Notes: generated by a model from the letters alone, not told the origin. Numbered from the stretch's first letter, positions 10,500 through 19,419 are shown. The stretch is 19,873 bases of DNA from Acanthamoeba lenticulata (GCA_002179805.1 NAVB01001232.1:1-19873), one strand, 5' to 3'. Made by a program: numbers and translations.

Positions 10500-11408
10500 T
10501 TATGAATCTCCTGCGTGGCGCAGCTCCACGGCCTGTACAAACTCAGAGTGAATGAATGTTACTCCCCGCCGGGTTCCTTGGCCCAGTCCCTTGCCATTGA
10601 CGTGGTGTCGCCTGCTTGGCGGATGCTTAATGAAGTTGTTCATGACCTTCACGTGTGCGGCCGAAGGGCAGTGTCGTTCCATCAGCTGCATGCAGGCCTT
10701 TCGCTGGGAAGTGGTGCTCACAATGGAAAGTGGGCCGAGGTCCAGCTCAAGCTCGCCCTGAATGTGAAGCAGCGTGGCCTGGAAGATGGCTCGACCGAAT
10801 GTGTTTGGTGGACAGTCGAAGGCCACCTTGTACTGGTGCCACACTGCCCCATCGTCGTCACGTGGACTGGACGCTGCCTTCCACGAAAGGTCTTCTCGGA
10901 CAGAGAGTCTCAGGTCCTTCTGGCGAGCCAGGCTCGTGGGCCGCAGCTGCAAGCGGAACCCCGACAGCGGCCGCGCGTTGGCCCGATCGAAGAAGACGAC
11001 CCAGATGACCTTGCCTTTCTCCGGAATGTGCGAGAAGTAGTACACACGCAGGCTGGACTGGGCGGACAGCGGCTTGGTACAACAACATGCTGTGTCGACA
11101 CGCGCGACCTCCTGTTCGTCTTTGCGTCGTTGTTGCCGTTGGTCTCGGGTGGAGCGTCGTGCCCTGAAGCCATGATGGTCTTCATCCGAAGACTGTTTCA
11201 TCCATGGCATCAAGGTCTCAGTCACAGTATCAAAATCTGCCTCCTTGCTCGTTGGCCGTTCCATCTGCCAAAGTGGTAACACGGAGGTTGTGGGGAGTGT
11301 GATCTCCTGGCCCTGGTTCAGCGACCCCAGGGTCAAGAGCGTTTTGATGGGCGGCAGCAAGGGCTCTTTTGGCTCCGGCGGGCAAAGAAGTTCCTGTAGA
11401 GAAGCCAT
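10500..11408 (-). CDS. Orphan protein of unknown function
   Basis: I do not recognise this protein. As a single exon from the ATG at 11408 it encodes 302 residues. The first 100 are Pro/Leu- and then charge-rich (STRDQRQQRRKDEQE). A short Cys cluster (DTACCC) leads into a segment with alternating hydrophobic residues that suggests beta strands (SLRVYYFSHIP, KVIWVVFFDR, GFRLQLRP, YKVAFDCP, IFQATLLHIQGELELDLGP), about residues 115-235. A basic C-terminus follows. The C-terminus is uncertain. A 52-nt intron (gtaaca...cgcag) near its end would instead continue into EIHKALGLPSTLILVEL and stop at a TGA overlapping the ATG of the next gene (10328). It lies in tandem with that gene, 171 bp upstream as modelled here. 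Confidence 0.55.
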   Translation of the reverse strand: MASLQELLCPPEPKEPLLPPIKTLLTLGSLNQGQEITLPTTSVLPLWQMERPTSKEADFDTVTETLMPWMKQSSDEDHHGFRARRSTRDQRQQRRKDEQEVARVDTACCCTKPLSAQSSLRVYYFSHIPEKGKVIWVVFFDRANARPLSGFRLQLRPTSLARQKDLRLSVREDLSWKAASSPRDDDGAVWHQYKVAFDCPPNTFGRAIFQATLLHIQGELELDLGPLSIVSTTSQRKACMQLMERHCPSAAHVKVMNNFIKHPPSRRHHVNGKGLGQGTRRGVTFIHSEFVQAVELRHAGDS

Positions 11409-11692
11409 GGTGATGGCCGAGCGCAAAGCAGTAGTGCGTGTGGTGATGTTCGTGTTCGGGCGAAGTAAGGTTGGTTTGTAGGGCGACTAAGGAAAGAGTT
11501 TTTCTGAGCAAATACAATTAGATAAACATCCGCCAATTAGCTGCGTTGACCAAGGTCTTGACGTGGCGCCCTGGTTGCTCTCTTGTTAGCTTCTAGGGAA
11601 GCGGATCTATTTTCACGGATAGTGGTTTGCTGAAAATTTGAAAAACAAAACAGGAACGTTTCCAGGGAGAAAGAAAGAAAAATTTGGAGGTC
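11409..11692. promoter_or_regulatory. Divergent promoter region
   Basis: These 284 bp separate the start codons of the orphan gene (minus) and the phosphatase gene (plus) and must carry both promoters. A/T-rich patches occur at 11508-11530 and 11627-11650. No specific element is convincing. Confidence 0.35.
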
Positions 11693-12992
11693 ATGGACGA
11701 GGGACAGCTCTTGCGTTCGCAACTCACCTTCTCGGGGATCGCCAAAGACTGCTCTCGTGGTTGCCCCCTCCTCTCGCTCGAATATACAGTGCTTGGGCTG
11801 ACCCTGCACATCTTGGCAGGCTTTGTGGCGAACCAGTGGAAGCGGGAGCGATGCCAAGGCTGTGGGTATAACGTGCGCGACCATGCATCCGAAGCTGTGA
11901 TGGAGGCCGACATCCTGGTGGCCCTCGCGCAGGCCGCAGGCGCCCAGGGGGGACACGTCATTTTGCCCGCTCAGCCCGACCTTGGCCTCGGTAAGCTGTT
12001 GTCCCGCTCGGACCCGCCTGCCTTCTTGCACAAACATATCGCACTTTGTGCAGGCGCGCTGCATCTGGGCAGCTACATGGCCTCGAGCAAGCCCTACGTC
12101 GAGACGCAGCGCATCACCCACGTCGTCAACACAGCCGTACGTCGTCCTTTATTTTTCATATTTATGTCATTTTCCTTTTCTTTTCCAAATTAATCGAGCT
12201 TTCCAGAAAGGACTCGATACCTTCTTCGTCGGGTGGGCCAAACAGCTTCCGGTCCTGAAGGATCGCGGCGTGGTCTTCCTCAGGCAAGTTGCCCCACAGC
12301 GAGCTCTCTCTTCTTCGGTCGCGGAAAGTCGAATTGTGTAACCTGATGATGACGCGTTGGGTGGAATGCAGGCTCGAGTGGATGGACTCGCACACGCAGC
12401 AGATATGGCGCGAGAAGCCCTGGGACCAGCTCGTCGAGTCCACCCTCTTCATCGAGGACGCCCTCAAGCAAGGCGGTACCTCTCCCCTCCATTGAGTCAG
12501 ACCATCAACTTCAACTTGGCGAATCTCACGCTTCCTTCTTCTTCTTCTTCTTCTCTCTTCTCAGGTAACGTGGCGGTGCACTGCGCGCAGGGCCGCTCGC
12601 GAAGCACGACTGTGGTCCTCGGCATGTCGAACCTTCTCTTGCTTCCTTCGTTCGTTCTTGATCTCATTTTCATCTCCTTTTTCTTTGTCATCATCTTATC
12701 CACTACACCAGCCTACTTGATGGCCAAGCAGGGGCTCGACGTGGACGAGGCCCTCCTGCTCGTGCAGGCCAAGCGCCCCGAAGCGCAGCCCAACGATCAC
12801 TTTCTCGCACAACTCCGCGAGTTCAGCACCTCGCCCGTGCGCGCCCTCTCCTTCATCATCACCACCATCACCATCATTATCTTTGTCGTCATCCTTTGAT
12901 GGCGGTACTAATTGTGGCCTTGATGATGGTGGATGTGTCCCACGCAGGAGCTGGCTCAGCTGCGGGCTCAACTTGGATCCTCGCCTCCATGA
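11693..12992 (+). CDS. Dual-specificity protein phosphatase
   Basis: Exons 11693-11990, 12054-12136, 12207-12283, 12372-12475, 12565-12621, 12712-12836 and 12948-12992 give 262 residues. The phosphatase domain begins near residue 97 (GALHLGSYMAS, ITHVVNTA). LEWMD supplies the likely general acid D158, and VHCAQGRSRST is the Cys-x5-Arg loop with nucleophile C194 and R200. AYLMAKQGLDVDEAL and RPEAQPN are the usual helices after the loop. Such enzymes hydrolyse phospho-Tyr and phospho-Ser/Thr, often on MAP kinases; the substrate here is unknown. The N-terminal 95 residues are unplaced, with a hydrophobic stretch (about 31-46) and CQGC at 54-57, and could still hide an intron. Two introns use GC donors, after 12283 and after 12621; no GT alternative I found keeps the frame and the domain. 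The 3' end converges with SPO11, 151 bp away. Confidence 0.9.
12284..12371 (+). other. GC-AG intron (phosphatase gene, intron 3)
   Basis: The donor is AG|GCAAGT and the acceptor aatgcag. The junction makes an Arg codon joining VVFL to LEWMD, the expected order in this phosphatase fold. The donor matches the U1 consensus except for C at +2, as in known GC-AG introns. Confidence 0.7.
12622..12711 (+). other. GC-AG intron (phosphatase gene, intron 5)
   Basis: The donor is CTCG|GCATGT and the acceptor ctacaccag. The junction yields TTVVLAYLM, the standard sequence after the catalytic loop in this family. The nearby GT (ggcat|gtcg) would shift the frame. The donor is weaker than that of intron 3, so this call is less sure. 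Confidence 0.55.
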
Positions 12993-13143
12993 ATCCATGT
13001 GCCGGTCACGAAGAACCTACATTCATGTTGTCAATGTTGTCATCGGCTTGCTCAGAGAGCAGCACTACACCAACACCGACGGCCAGCGTCAGCAATGCGC
13101 TTTCATCACCAGCATCGTCACTGTGCGTGTTATTCTGTTGGTC

Positions 13144-15154
13144 TCAGAAGAAGTCGCGGCGGATGGCTTTGGTCACCACGTGCGAGGTGAGGAAGTCCGG
13201 GCCCAGGTGGCTCAGGGCCTGGATTTCCACCTTGACTCCGCCTCGCTCCATCTGCTCGAGCTCGCGCAGACACCGCGTGTTGTCCTGGTCAACGTGTCCC
13301 CAACCATCATCTCCCTCTTTATAATCTTTCATCATCTTGATGGTGATGAGAAGGAGAGAAAACCTGGAAGCAGCCCGAGGCGTTGAGCGTGCCAATCATA
13401 CGGCGGTCGTACTGGGTCATCGGCTGGAAGCACCGCGGCGGGAGATTCCACCGAACGATGTCGTCCCAGCACAGGCCCAGCCACTTCATGTCCACGACTA
13501 GACGACGACAATGACGACGGTGATGACGAGCGTCAGCCGGCCAATCCAGCCGCTTCACGAGTGGTGGCGGGGGTGGTCGTTACCGTGGGCGTGGGCCTCG
13601 AGGCCCATGGCCACACTGCCGTGGCGGTAGGTCATGAACACGCCCATGCCACCCGGGTTCCAATCAAACAGGCCCGCCACGGGAACCCGCAGCTCGTCGG
13701 CCAACCGCCGCACCAGCGCCCGCGTCGCCAGGTCCGGATAGCCCTCTGCCCGAGACGTCCCACACACGCCTTGTGAGCTGCGGCGGTGAGCAGAGTCGGC
13801 GGCGGCGGTGGCGTACTCGCGGTAATGATGACGCAGGGGAGGGTGTCGAACAGGCGGTCCTCGGCCAGGCGCTGGAACACGGCGTCCTTCTCGACCACGA
13901 GGATGAGTCGTGGGGCGGCGCCCGACGGTCGAATGTCGCGCAGGTCGGACGAAAGGTGGTGCGCAATGAGGCGGCCGGAGACGCCTTCGTGGAGGCAGTC
14001 GACGTGGCGTCCGCGCTCAGACCACTGTACGCAGCCAACCACGGTTCCACGCTCGCCCGCGCGGATGCCCAGATTGCTCCGTTGGCAGTTGAGCAGGGTG
14101 GCCACCTCTGCCACCAGCCGTCAGCGTTCAAGCCCATCATTAATTTCGTGGTGGGGACTTGCCTTGGATTGCAGCGTTGCACTCTTGCTGGGTCTTGAAC
14201 ACATCGACCAGGCGGTAAAAGACTGAAAGGACGACATCATATTAGGCGTGCTGCATGTTGGTAGTTTGGAGGGAGTACCCTCGCGCTGGGTGACCTGCTT
14301 GGCCTGGCTCAGGACTTCATGCACCAGATCCATCACGCGCCACACTGGATTCTCCAGACGTGAGCAACGGTCAAGACTCTACATGAGCAAGGTGGGTGGC
14401 GCACGGCGGCGGTAGCTGGCGGGTCTCTTTCGCGTGCTCTCCGAGCCCAGCCGAATGCGGCCCTCAACCACCACTCGGTTCGAGCTCCTTCTCTTGGTCT
14501 GGCCAAGGAAGCGGAAAGTTGACACATATGTCGTGCAGACATCAGGCTCAGAAGGATGTGTAAGTTACCAACAATGGCCGGTAGGACGATGTGTGGTTGT
14601 TATCATCTCCGAGGTCGTGGACACTCTGCAGGAAGCGCTGGCTGTGCGCTTCGATGCGGGCCAACACCTGCTGCCAGATCAGAGGCCTGAGGGAATGCAA
14701 TGCTAGAAGACTGGAGGAGTAATCGTGCCTCGCAAGGCTGAAGGTCTTCTGCTCTACACAAACGTTCGCAGAGGAAAAACTCGCTCCATTGTAGGCAACT
14801 GTGATCAGCACCGTCCGTGGGGCCACCGTCGTCTGAGTCTTCTTCGTCTGAAAGAGCCAGCAAGGACTCGAAGCCTTCTTCTTCCTCTATGTTGCGGTAG
14901 CAGTATTGACTGCCTTGGTCGGAAGGGCTGCTGTCATCATCACCTGGTTGTACCGTAGCTGTTGTCTCCAGCTCGTCATCAAGGAAGAAGTCTTCCCCGG
15001 CCAAAGCCAGGTCCGATAGTTGGTCCTGCGACAAAGCCACGTCGTGCGACATCTCTTCACCTTGCACCCTAGGCCTGGAAGAGAAGCTCTCCTCTTCCAC
15101 CTCTTCATCGCCTCGCTGCATGGCTCTACTCGCGCTGTCTTTTTTTTTGCACAT
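13144..15154 (-). CDS. SPO11: SPO11 / topoisomerase VI A-subunit-like meiotic transesterase
   Basis: Nine exons: 15154-14827, 14753-14569, 14498-14405, 14344-14279, 14222-14163, 14107-13817, 13745-13584, 13497-13364, 13284-13144, giving 486 residues. SPO11 makes meiotic DNA double-strand breaks through a tyrosine transesterase. The catalytic block TQREVFY is present (Y227), as is the following FKTQQECNAAI. The Toprim part reads LILVVEKDAVFQRLAEDR (E317), then ITAKGYPDLATR, LFDWNPGG (D369, with N371 where Asp is often found), and MKWLGL near the end, closing with VEIQALSHLGPDFLTSHVV. The first 110 residues are an unusual acidic, Ser-rich extension (EEEEGFESLLALSDEEDSDD). A second in-frame ATG at 15121 could be the real start. 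One intron has a GC donor (AG|GCAAGT). The gene is intact in this model. The family call is secure; individual junctions in exons 2-4 are less so. Confidence 0.92.
14108..14162 (-). other. GC-AG intron (SPO11, intron 5)
   Basis: The donor is CAAG|GCAAGT and the acceptor ggtggcag, 55 nt. It joins NAAIQ to EVATLLNCQR in frame. Using the GT four bases further on would put the following conserved exon out of frame. Confidence 0.7.
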
Positions 15155-15162
15155 TTTCTTCT

Positions 15163-15243
15163 CTTTTTGTTTTTGTTTTTGTTTTTGTTTTTGTTTTTGT
15201 TTTTGTTTTTGTTTTTTGTTTTTGTTTTTGTTTTTTGTTTTTG
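15163..15243. repeat. (GTTTTT)n hexanucleotide repeat
   Basis: About thirteen units of GTTTTT with two one-base expansions. It fills most of the 128-bp gap between the F-box/ankyrin stop codon and the SPO11 start codon. On the SPO11 strand it is (AAAAAC)n directly upstream of the ATG, so it is probably in the 5' untranslated region or promoter. Confidence 0.9.
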
Positions 15244-15282
15244 AAAATAAAAATGGTTTGTTAATTGTGTATTTCTGCAGCG

Positions 15283-17598
15283 TCACCAGAAGGGCTCGTA
15301 GGTTGCTCGTGCAAGGCGGATGGTGCCGGGAGGACATAGATTGCCGAGCTTGGCATCCCAGTCGAATTCGGCCTGCGACGGGTTGGTGATCCACTCGCGT
15401 ACGACGATCTTGGCCCACATCGGCCAGCGTGCGTACTCGGGCCGGTCGAGGTCGAGGTAGACGCCCGCGAGCGAGCCCTCCACGCCTCGGCGCTTGACCA
15501 AGTGGCCCAGCCAGCTGAGGAAACGAGCCAGCAAGAAGTTATCAGACACCGGGTCGTGCGAGGGCACCGTCGACGCGGGGCAGGATGTCGTCGTCGGGCG
15601 CAGGTAGTGAGCCAGCAGCGTGTCGCCCATGGCGTTGCGCGCCCGCAGGTCGGCACCAAGCGCCTGCAGCGCATGAAGCATCTTGTAGTCGAACCACGTC
15701 ACCCCAAAGCAGATCGGGTTGGCGATGCCCTCGTCAACACCTTCGGCCTCATCTTCGTCCTCGCCATCTCGGCAGTCATCGGGGACGCGGACGACGCGGG
15801 CGTTGACGTCGGCCCCGCCGACCTGCACGAGAACTTTCACGTTGTCCAGCGCCATCGGCTCGCGCCACTCAAAGCCGTTGACATAGCCGCGCGTGACGAC
15901 ACGCGCAAGCACGAGCGTGGCCGTGTCGGCGTCGATCCTCGGCGGCGCCTCTGCCCCAGCGGCGGCCTTTGGGAAGAGCTGGGACAGCACCGAAGGGTGG
16001 CAACGTGCAGCGGTCAGACACAAGCGGTAGGCCTGACGTCGGCTCAGCCCCACGCCAGAGATCCGGCGCCAGAGACCGGAGACCATACGCTTCATCGCGG
16101 CCTCATCAAACTGCACCTTCGGCCGGCAGCCGACCAGGCGATTGAGCAGAGTCAGGAATGCCCCCGGGCTGAGCGGCGGGACGGAAGCGGTGCTATTGAG
16201 GAGCCACTCGGTCATCGCGGCCCTCTCGTCGCTCGGCAGGCGAGCGCACAGGCTGTGCCAGATGCCGCGCCCGCGGTGGTCAGTCACGTGCAGGTCGGCA
16301 CCCCAGCGCTCGACCAGCTCGCGCACCGTAGCCAGCCGGCAGCCCGGCCGACGGACAGCCAGGAGCAGCGGCGTGAAGCCGTTTGCCAGGCGCGACTCGA
16401 TGCTGGCCGCTGCGCCTTGGCCCGCCAAGGACGGAGCCTGTAAGAGGAGCTCGAGCAGCTCGAGCCGGCCCTCAGCGCAGGCTACGTGAATGGCGCCCAG
16501 GGGCGGGCCGGTGCCACTGAAGCTGACGGGCGTCTGCGGTGGCGGCGGCGGCGCGTCGACCCGCGCGTGACGCTTGAGGACCAGCACACGCACCAGCTCG
16601 GTGTGGCCATGCGCTACGGCCAGCGTCAGCGGGCTGTCGTAGGTCTTGGTCGTGAGCTGCTCGACATCGGCTCCGTGCCGCAGCAGGAGTTCGACCATCG
16701 CGACGTTGCCCGCGGCGGCCGCGTGGTGCAGCGGCGCCCAACCGCGCGAGTCCACCGCGAGCAGGAGCCCCGGGGGCGACGCCGAGCCGCCTTGGCGCTG
16801 TCGGCCGTCTTCCTCTTCCTTCTGGAGGAGCAGAGCCTGCATGAGACGAAGGTGGCCCAGGGCGGCGACCTGGTGGACCATCAAGCCGGCGGCCTTGGCC
16901 TTGGCCTTGCCGCCGCCAATGCGGCGGTGGCTGACCTTGACCTGGACCTCGGCCTGCGACGTCGGCTGGCCGTTGTCGTGGGCCAGGAGCAGCTCGGCCA
17001 CGTCCAGGTTGCCCTTGCTGACAGCCGCCTGGACGAGGCTGTAGCTGCGGTTCCACGTGAACGGCTTGGCAGGGACGCCGCGCTGGAGCAGGGCTTCGAC
17101 CACGGCCGTGCGACCAGCTACGACTGCCGCCTGCAGCAGGGAGCTGCGATCCGGTGGCGTCGGCAGCGCGGCGGCGTCCTCCTCGTCCAGGAGGCGAAGG
17201 AGCAGGTGGACGTGGCCCTGAGTGACGAGCCAGTGGTGGAAGGAGTACGAAGAAGACTGGCCGGCCAGCTGCGCCTTGACGTACTTGGCTGTTTTGAGGC
17301 ACGACGTACGCCACGGCATGCCCGCGAGTAGCGGGTTGTAATCGTAATTGGGCCGACTCACTGGGTTAATCATTATGCTCTTGTTGACGGCCTCTTTCTT
17401 CTTCCACTTGAGCGGGAAGCAGTCGCCCCCGTAGACGCGGTCGTGCACGCGCTCCCACACATGATCGTCCGCAAAGGCGCGCCAGGTGGAGCTCGCATGT
17501 CCAGCATGCAGCAGGTGAAACGGGTCAAGGAAGGCCAACACATGCTGTGCCAGCTCCAAGGGCAACGCAGCGAGGATATCGAGGCCGCTTCCTTCCAT
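15283..17598 (-). CDS. F-box and ankyrin-repeat protein
   Basis: This is a single exon of 771 residues, the only long intron-free gene in the window. The N-terminus is an F-box (LAALPLELAQHVLAFLDP ... STWRAFADDHVWERV, about residues 8-52), which normally binds SKP1 and brings substrates to an SCF ubiquitin ligase. Ankyrin-type repeats follow. The clearest are SLLQAAVVAGRTAVVEALLQRGV, then GWAPLHHAAAAGNVAMVELL (about 290-310), SPLTLAVAHGHTELVRVL and AIHVACAEGRLELLELLL. A C-terminal half of weaker repeats reaches about residue 690 (MLHALQALGADLRARNAMGD). Poly-Pro and acidic Asp/Glu insertions interrupt the array. Such repeats are usually the substrate-binding part. The target is unknown. The start codon follows a short 5' gap shared with the divergent RING gene. 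Confidence 0.9.
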   Translation of the reverse strand: MEGSGLDILAALPLELAQHVLAFLDPFHLLHAGHASSTWRAFADDHVWERVHDRVYGGDCFPLKWKKKEAVNKSIMINPVSRPNYDYNPLLAGMPWRTSCLKTAKYVKAQLAGQSSSYSFHHWLVTQGHVHLLLRLLDEEDAAALPTPPDRSSLLQAAVVAGRTAVVEALLQRGVPAKPFTWNRSYSLVQAAVSKGNLDVAELLLAHDNGQPTSQAEVQVKVSHRRIGGGKAKAKAAGLMVHQVAALGHLRLMQALLLQKEEEDGRQRQGGSASPPGLLLAVDSRGWAPLHHAAAAGNVAMVELLLRHGADVEQLTTKTYDSPLTLAVAHGHTELVRVLVLKRHARVDAPPPPPQTPVSFSGTGPPLGAIHVACAEGRLELLELLLQAPSLAGQGAAASIESRLANGFTPLLLAVRRPGCRLATVRELVERWGADLHVTDHRGRGIWHSLCARLPSDERAAMTEWLLNSTASVPPLSPGAFLTLLNRLVGCRPKVQFDEAAMKRMVSGLWRRISGVGLSRRQAYRLCLTAARCHPSVLSQLFPKAAAGAEAPPRIDADTATLVLARVVTRGYVNGFEWREPMALDNVKVLVQVGGADVNARVVRVPDDCRDGEDEDEAEGVDEGIANPICFGVTWFDYKMLHALQALGADLRARNAMGDTLLAHYLRPTTTSCPASTVPSHDPVSDNFLLARFLSWLGHLVKRRGVEGSLAGVYLDLDRPEYARWPMWAKIVVREWITNPSQAEFDWDAKLGNLCPPGTIRLARATYEPFW

Positions 17599-17702
17599 CC
17601 TGGTGCTTTTACTGTACTACAGCGCAGCTTTCTTCGCTTGTCTCACGAAACTTTTTCAGTGAACAGAGAACATTTTATAAATAATTTGCTTCCGGTTGAA
17701 AA
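17599..17702. promoter_or_regulatory. Compact bidirectional promoter
   Basis: Only 104 bp separate the start codons of the F-box/ankyrin gene (minus) and the RING-H2 gene (plus). The stretch contains the single strong A/T-rich block of the neighbourhood and no other coding content, so transcription in both directions must begin within it or inside the flanking genes. Confidence 0.5.
17673..17680 (-). promoter_or_regulatory. Possible TATA box for the F-box/ankyrin gene
   Basis: The minus strand reads TTATAAAA, about 75 nt upstream of the ATG, a sensible distance for a short 5' untranslated region. The same block reads TATAAATA on the plus strand but lies only about 20 nt before the RING gene's ATG, too close to direct that start. 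Confidence 0.35.
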
Positions 17703-19379
17703 ATGGACCATTCGGTTGAAGGGACGTGTGGCATCACTAAAGGATGTCGGCAGGACGGACTGGAGGCAGCTGTTCACGGTGGGCATCCAGCACCCCTCCC
17801 TCGGCCCTGTTATGTGGAGCTTGCCCGAGTCGATCCGCAGAACCTGAAAGAGGAGTTTGACAAGGGACGTCGTGTCCTACACAAGTCTCCGGCAACAGGG
17901 ACGGTCGGTGTATTCCCTTCCCCTTCTCTTCACCAAGCAAGCCGCTGCTGTGTTCCTTCAACCCTTTCGTGAGGGGCTCAGCCATAGCAAGAGAAATTCA
18001 AAGAATGGAAGTGGCCACGAGAGACTACCACGAACAGGAGGACATCGAGGAAGCGGTCCCGGGCTCGACGTCCGACACGGAGCCGCTCCTTCTCGCCCTT
18101 CCCGCTTTCACCCCTTCCTCCTCCTCTTCTTCATCTTCCTCGTCAACGTCACCTTCCAGCAACAACACCGTACCTCCAGAGGCGTGGCCGGGCGGCATCA
18201 GAGCCTTCTACTCGTGGCACGCACTCAACCTGGGCTATGGCCTCTATCTCTTCGCCATCGCTGCCACGCTTGCCGTCGGTTCGCCTTCCCCTCTTCCCTC
18301 TCGCTCCCTCAAAGGAGTCCTCTGATGGCCAGCTTTGGGTTCTTTTACAAAGGACTTGTGGCCAATGGCGGTGCGACGTGTGAGCGAAGGCTCACGATAT
18401 GGGCCGCCCTCGAGCTCGGCTTCTGCGCGCTGGGCCTCCTCAACGTACGTTTCCATAAAGCTCCTGTGTTTGTGTCTATGGGACCACTTGAGGTCAAGTC
18501 CACGCAGCTCACCACCGCGAGCAGGTCCTGTGGAAACACAGGCGCGTGCCCCAGTTGGTGGTCGACCGCAACGCCGCGACGTCGACAGACGACGTCTTCA
18601 TCTCCGCCTCGCGGCTCACGCTGTAACACTGCCCTTCCCTCCTCCCCTTCTTTGATGTGAGCTCTTGTTCTGGTCGTCGACGATGTTGTGACCATCCACT
18701 TGTGCGTCCACGTCGTCATCAGGGCGGATGTGAGCGCCATCTACGGCGGAATGTTCCTCAACGCCGGGTGGGTCGTGTGGCTCATCCTCGGCTGCGTCTG
18801 GACCTGGGGCGGCAGCGACGACGGCGATGCCGAGACCTGCGCGCCCGTCCTGCTGACCACCTGCTCGAGCGTGCTGAGTACCTTTGCCAGCCTTTGTCGC
18901 GCCAGAACTGAGCCCTGCTGACGTGGAATCGTGTACACGCAGAGGCGCACTTGACCGTCCTGGGCTTGCTCGTGGCCGCACTCGTGGGCGTGGTGTCGGT
19001 CCTGCCGGTGCTCCACTTCGTGCGCCCGGACCTGTTCGCCCCGCCCTCGCGTGGGGCAAGCAAGGCCCTGATCGAACGCACTACGCGGCGTTCGACCTTT
19101 CAGCCGCGCGGCCCCGCCGACGACGTGGAGCAGCAGCAAGTCAAGCAGGACGATGGAGTTGATCAGAAGAGCATCAACAACAAGGAGGAAGACACCAGCT
19201 GTGCCATCTGCCTGAGCGACTACGTAGCGGGCGAGCAGGTGCGGGAGCTGGGTTGCGGCCATGTCTTTCATGCCTCGTGCGTTGACGCCTGGCTGGAGAC
19301 CAACAAGACCTGCGCCGCCTGTCGTCGACCCATCGATCAACAACAGCCACAGGACAGTGGAGATGGCTTGTCGGCCTAA
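17703..19379 (+). CDS. Four-span membrane RING-H2 protein, probable E3 ubiquitin ligase
   Basis: Exons 17703-17907, 17982-18278, 18353-18444, 18525-18622, 18723-18877 and 18943-19379 give 427 residues. After about 125 residues of soluble, partly poly-Ser sequence come four hydrophobic segments: [53 protein letters not shown] and [26 protein letters not shown]2 finger ends the protein (C369, C372, C387, H389, H392, C395, C406, C409; core [15 protein letters not shown]). RING-H2 fingers bind an E2 enzyme and transfer ubiquitin, here presumably at a membrane facing the cytosol. The poly-Ser tract is coded by mixed TCN codons. The first exon (residues 1-68) is the least certain part; an alternative start is the ATG at 18005, after the first intron. 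Confidence 0.87.
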
Positions 19380-19413
19380 GTGCGCTACATTTAAGGGTGC
19401 AGTAGCCTTTGAA

Positions 19414-19419
19414 AATAAA
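19414..19419 (+). terminator. Possible polyadenylation signal (AATAAA)
   Basis: A canonical AATAAA lies 35 nt after the RING-H2 stop codon, within an A-rich run, at a sensible place for cleavage about 20 nt further on. Context is the only support. Confidence 0.4.

Noticed and set aside
12284..12341. Read-through of the phosphatase exon past 12283
   Set aside because: It ends in a stop after about 19 residues with no phosphatase sequence. Joining to 12372 restores the catalytic domain.
15163..15243. Possible CRISPR array or coding (Q/K)n repeat
   Set aside because: The unit is 6 bp with no spacers. The open frame is only a by-product of the repeat and lies before the SPO11 start.
15502..17331. 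Long plus-strand frames (313 and 281 codons) opposite the F-box/ankyrin gene
   Set aside because: Both are rich in Arg, Ala, Gln and His with no motif, while the minus-strand frame gives clear F-box and ankyrin repeats over the whole span.
17676..17683. TATAAATA as a TATA box for the plus-strand RING-H2 gene
   Set aside because: It lies about 20 nt before the start codon, so transcription about 30 nt downstream would start past the ATG. It fits the minus-strand gene better.
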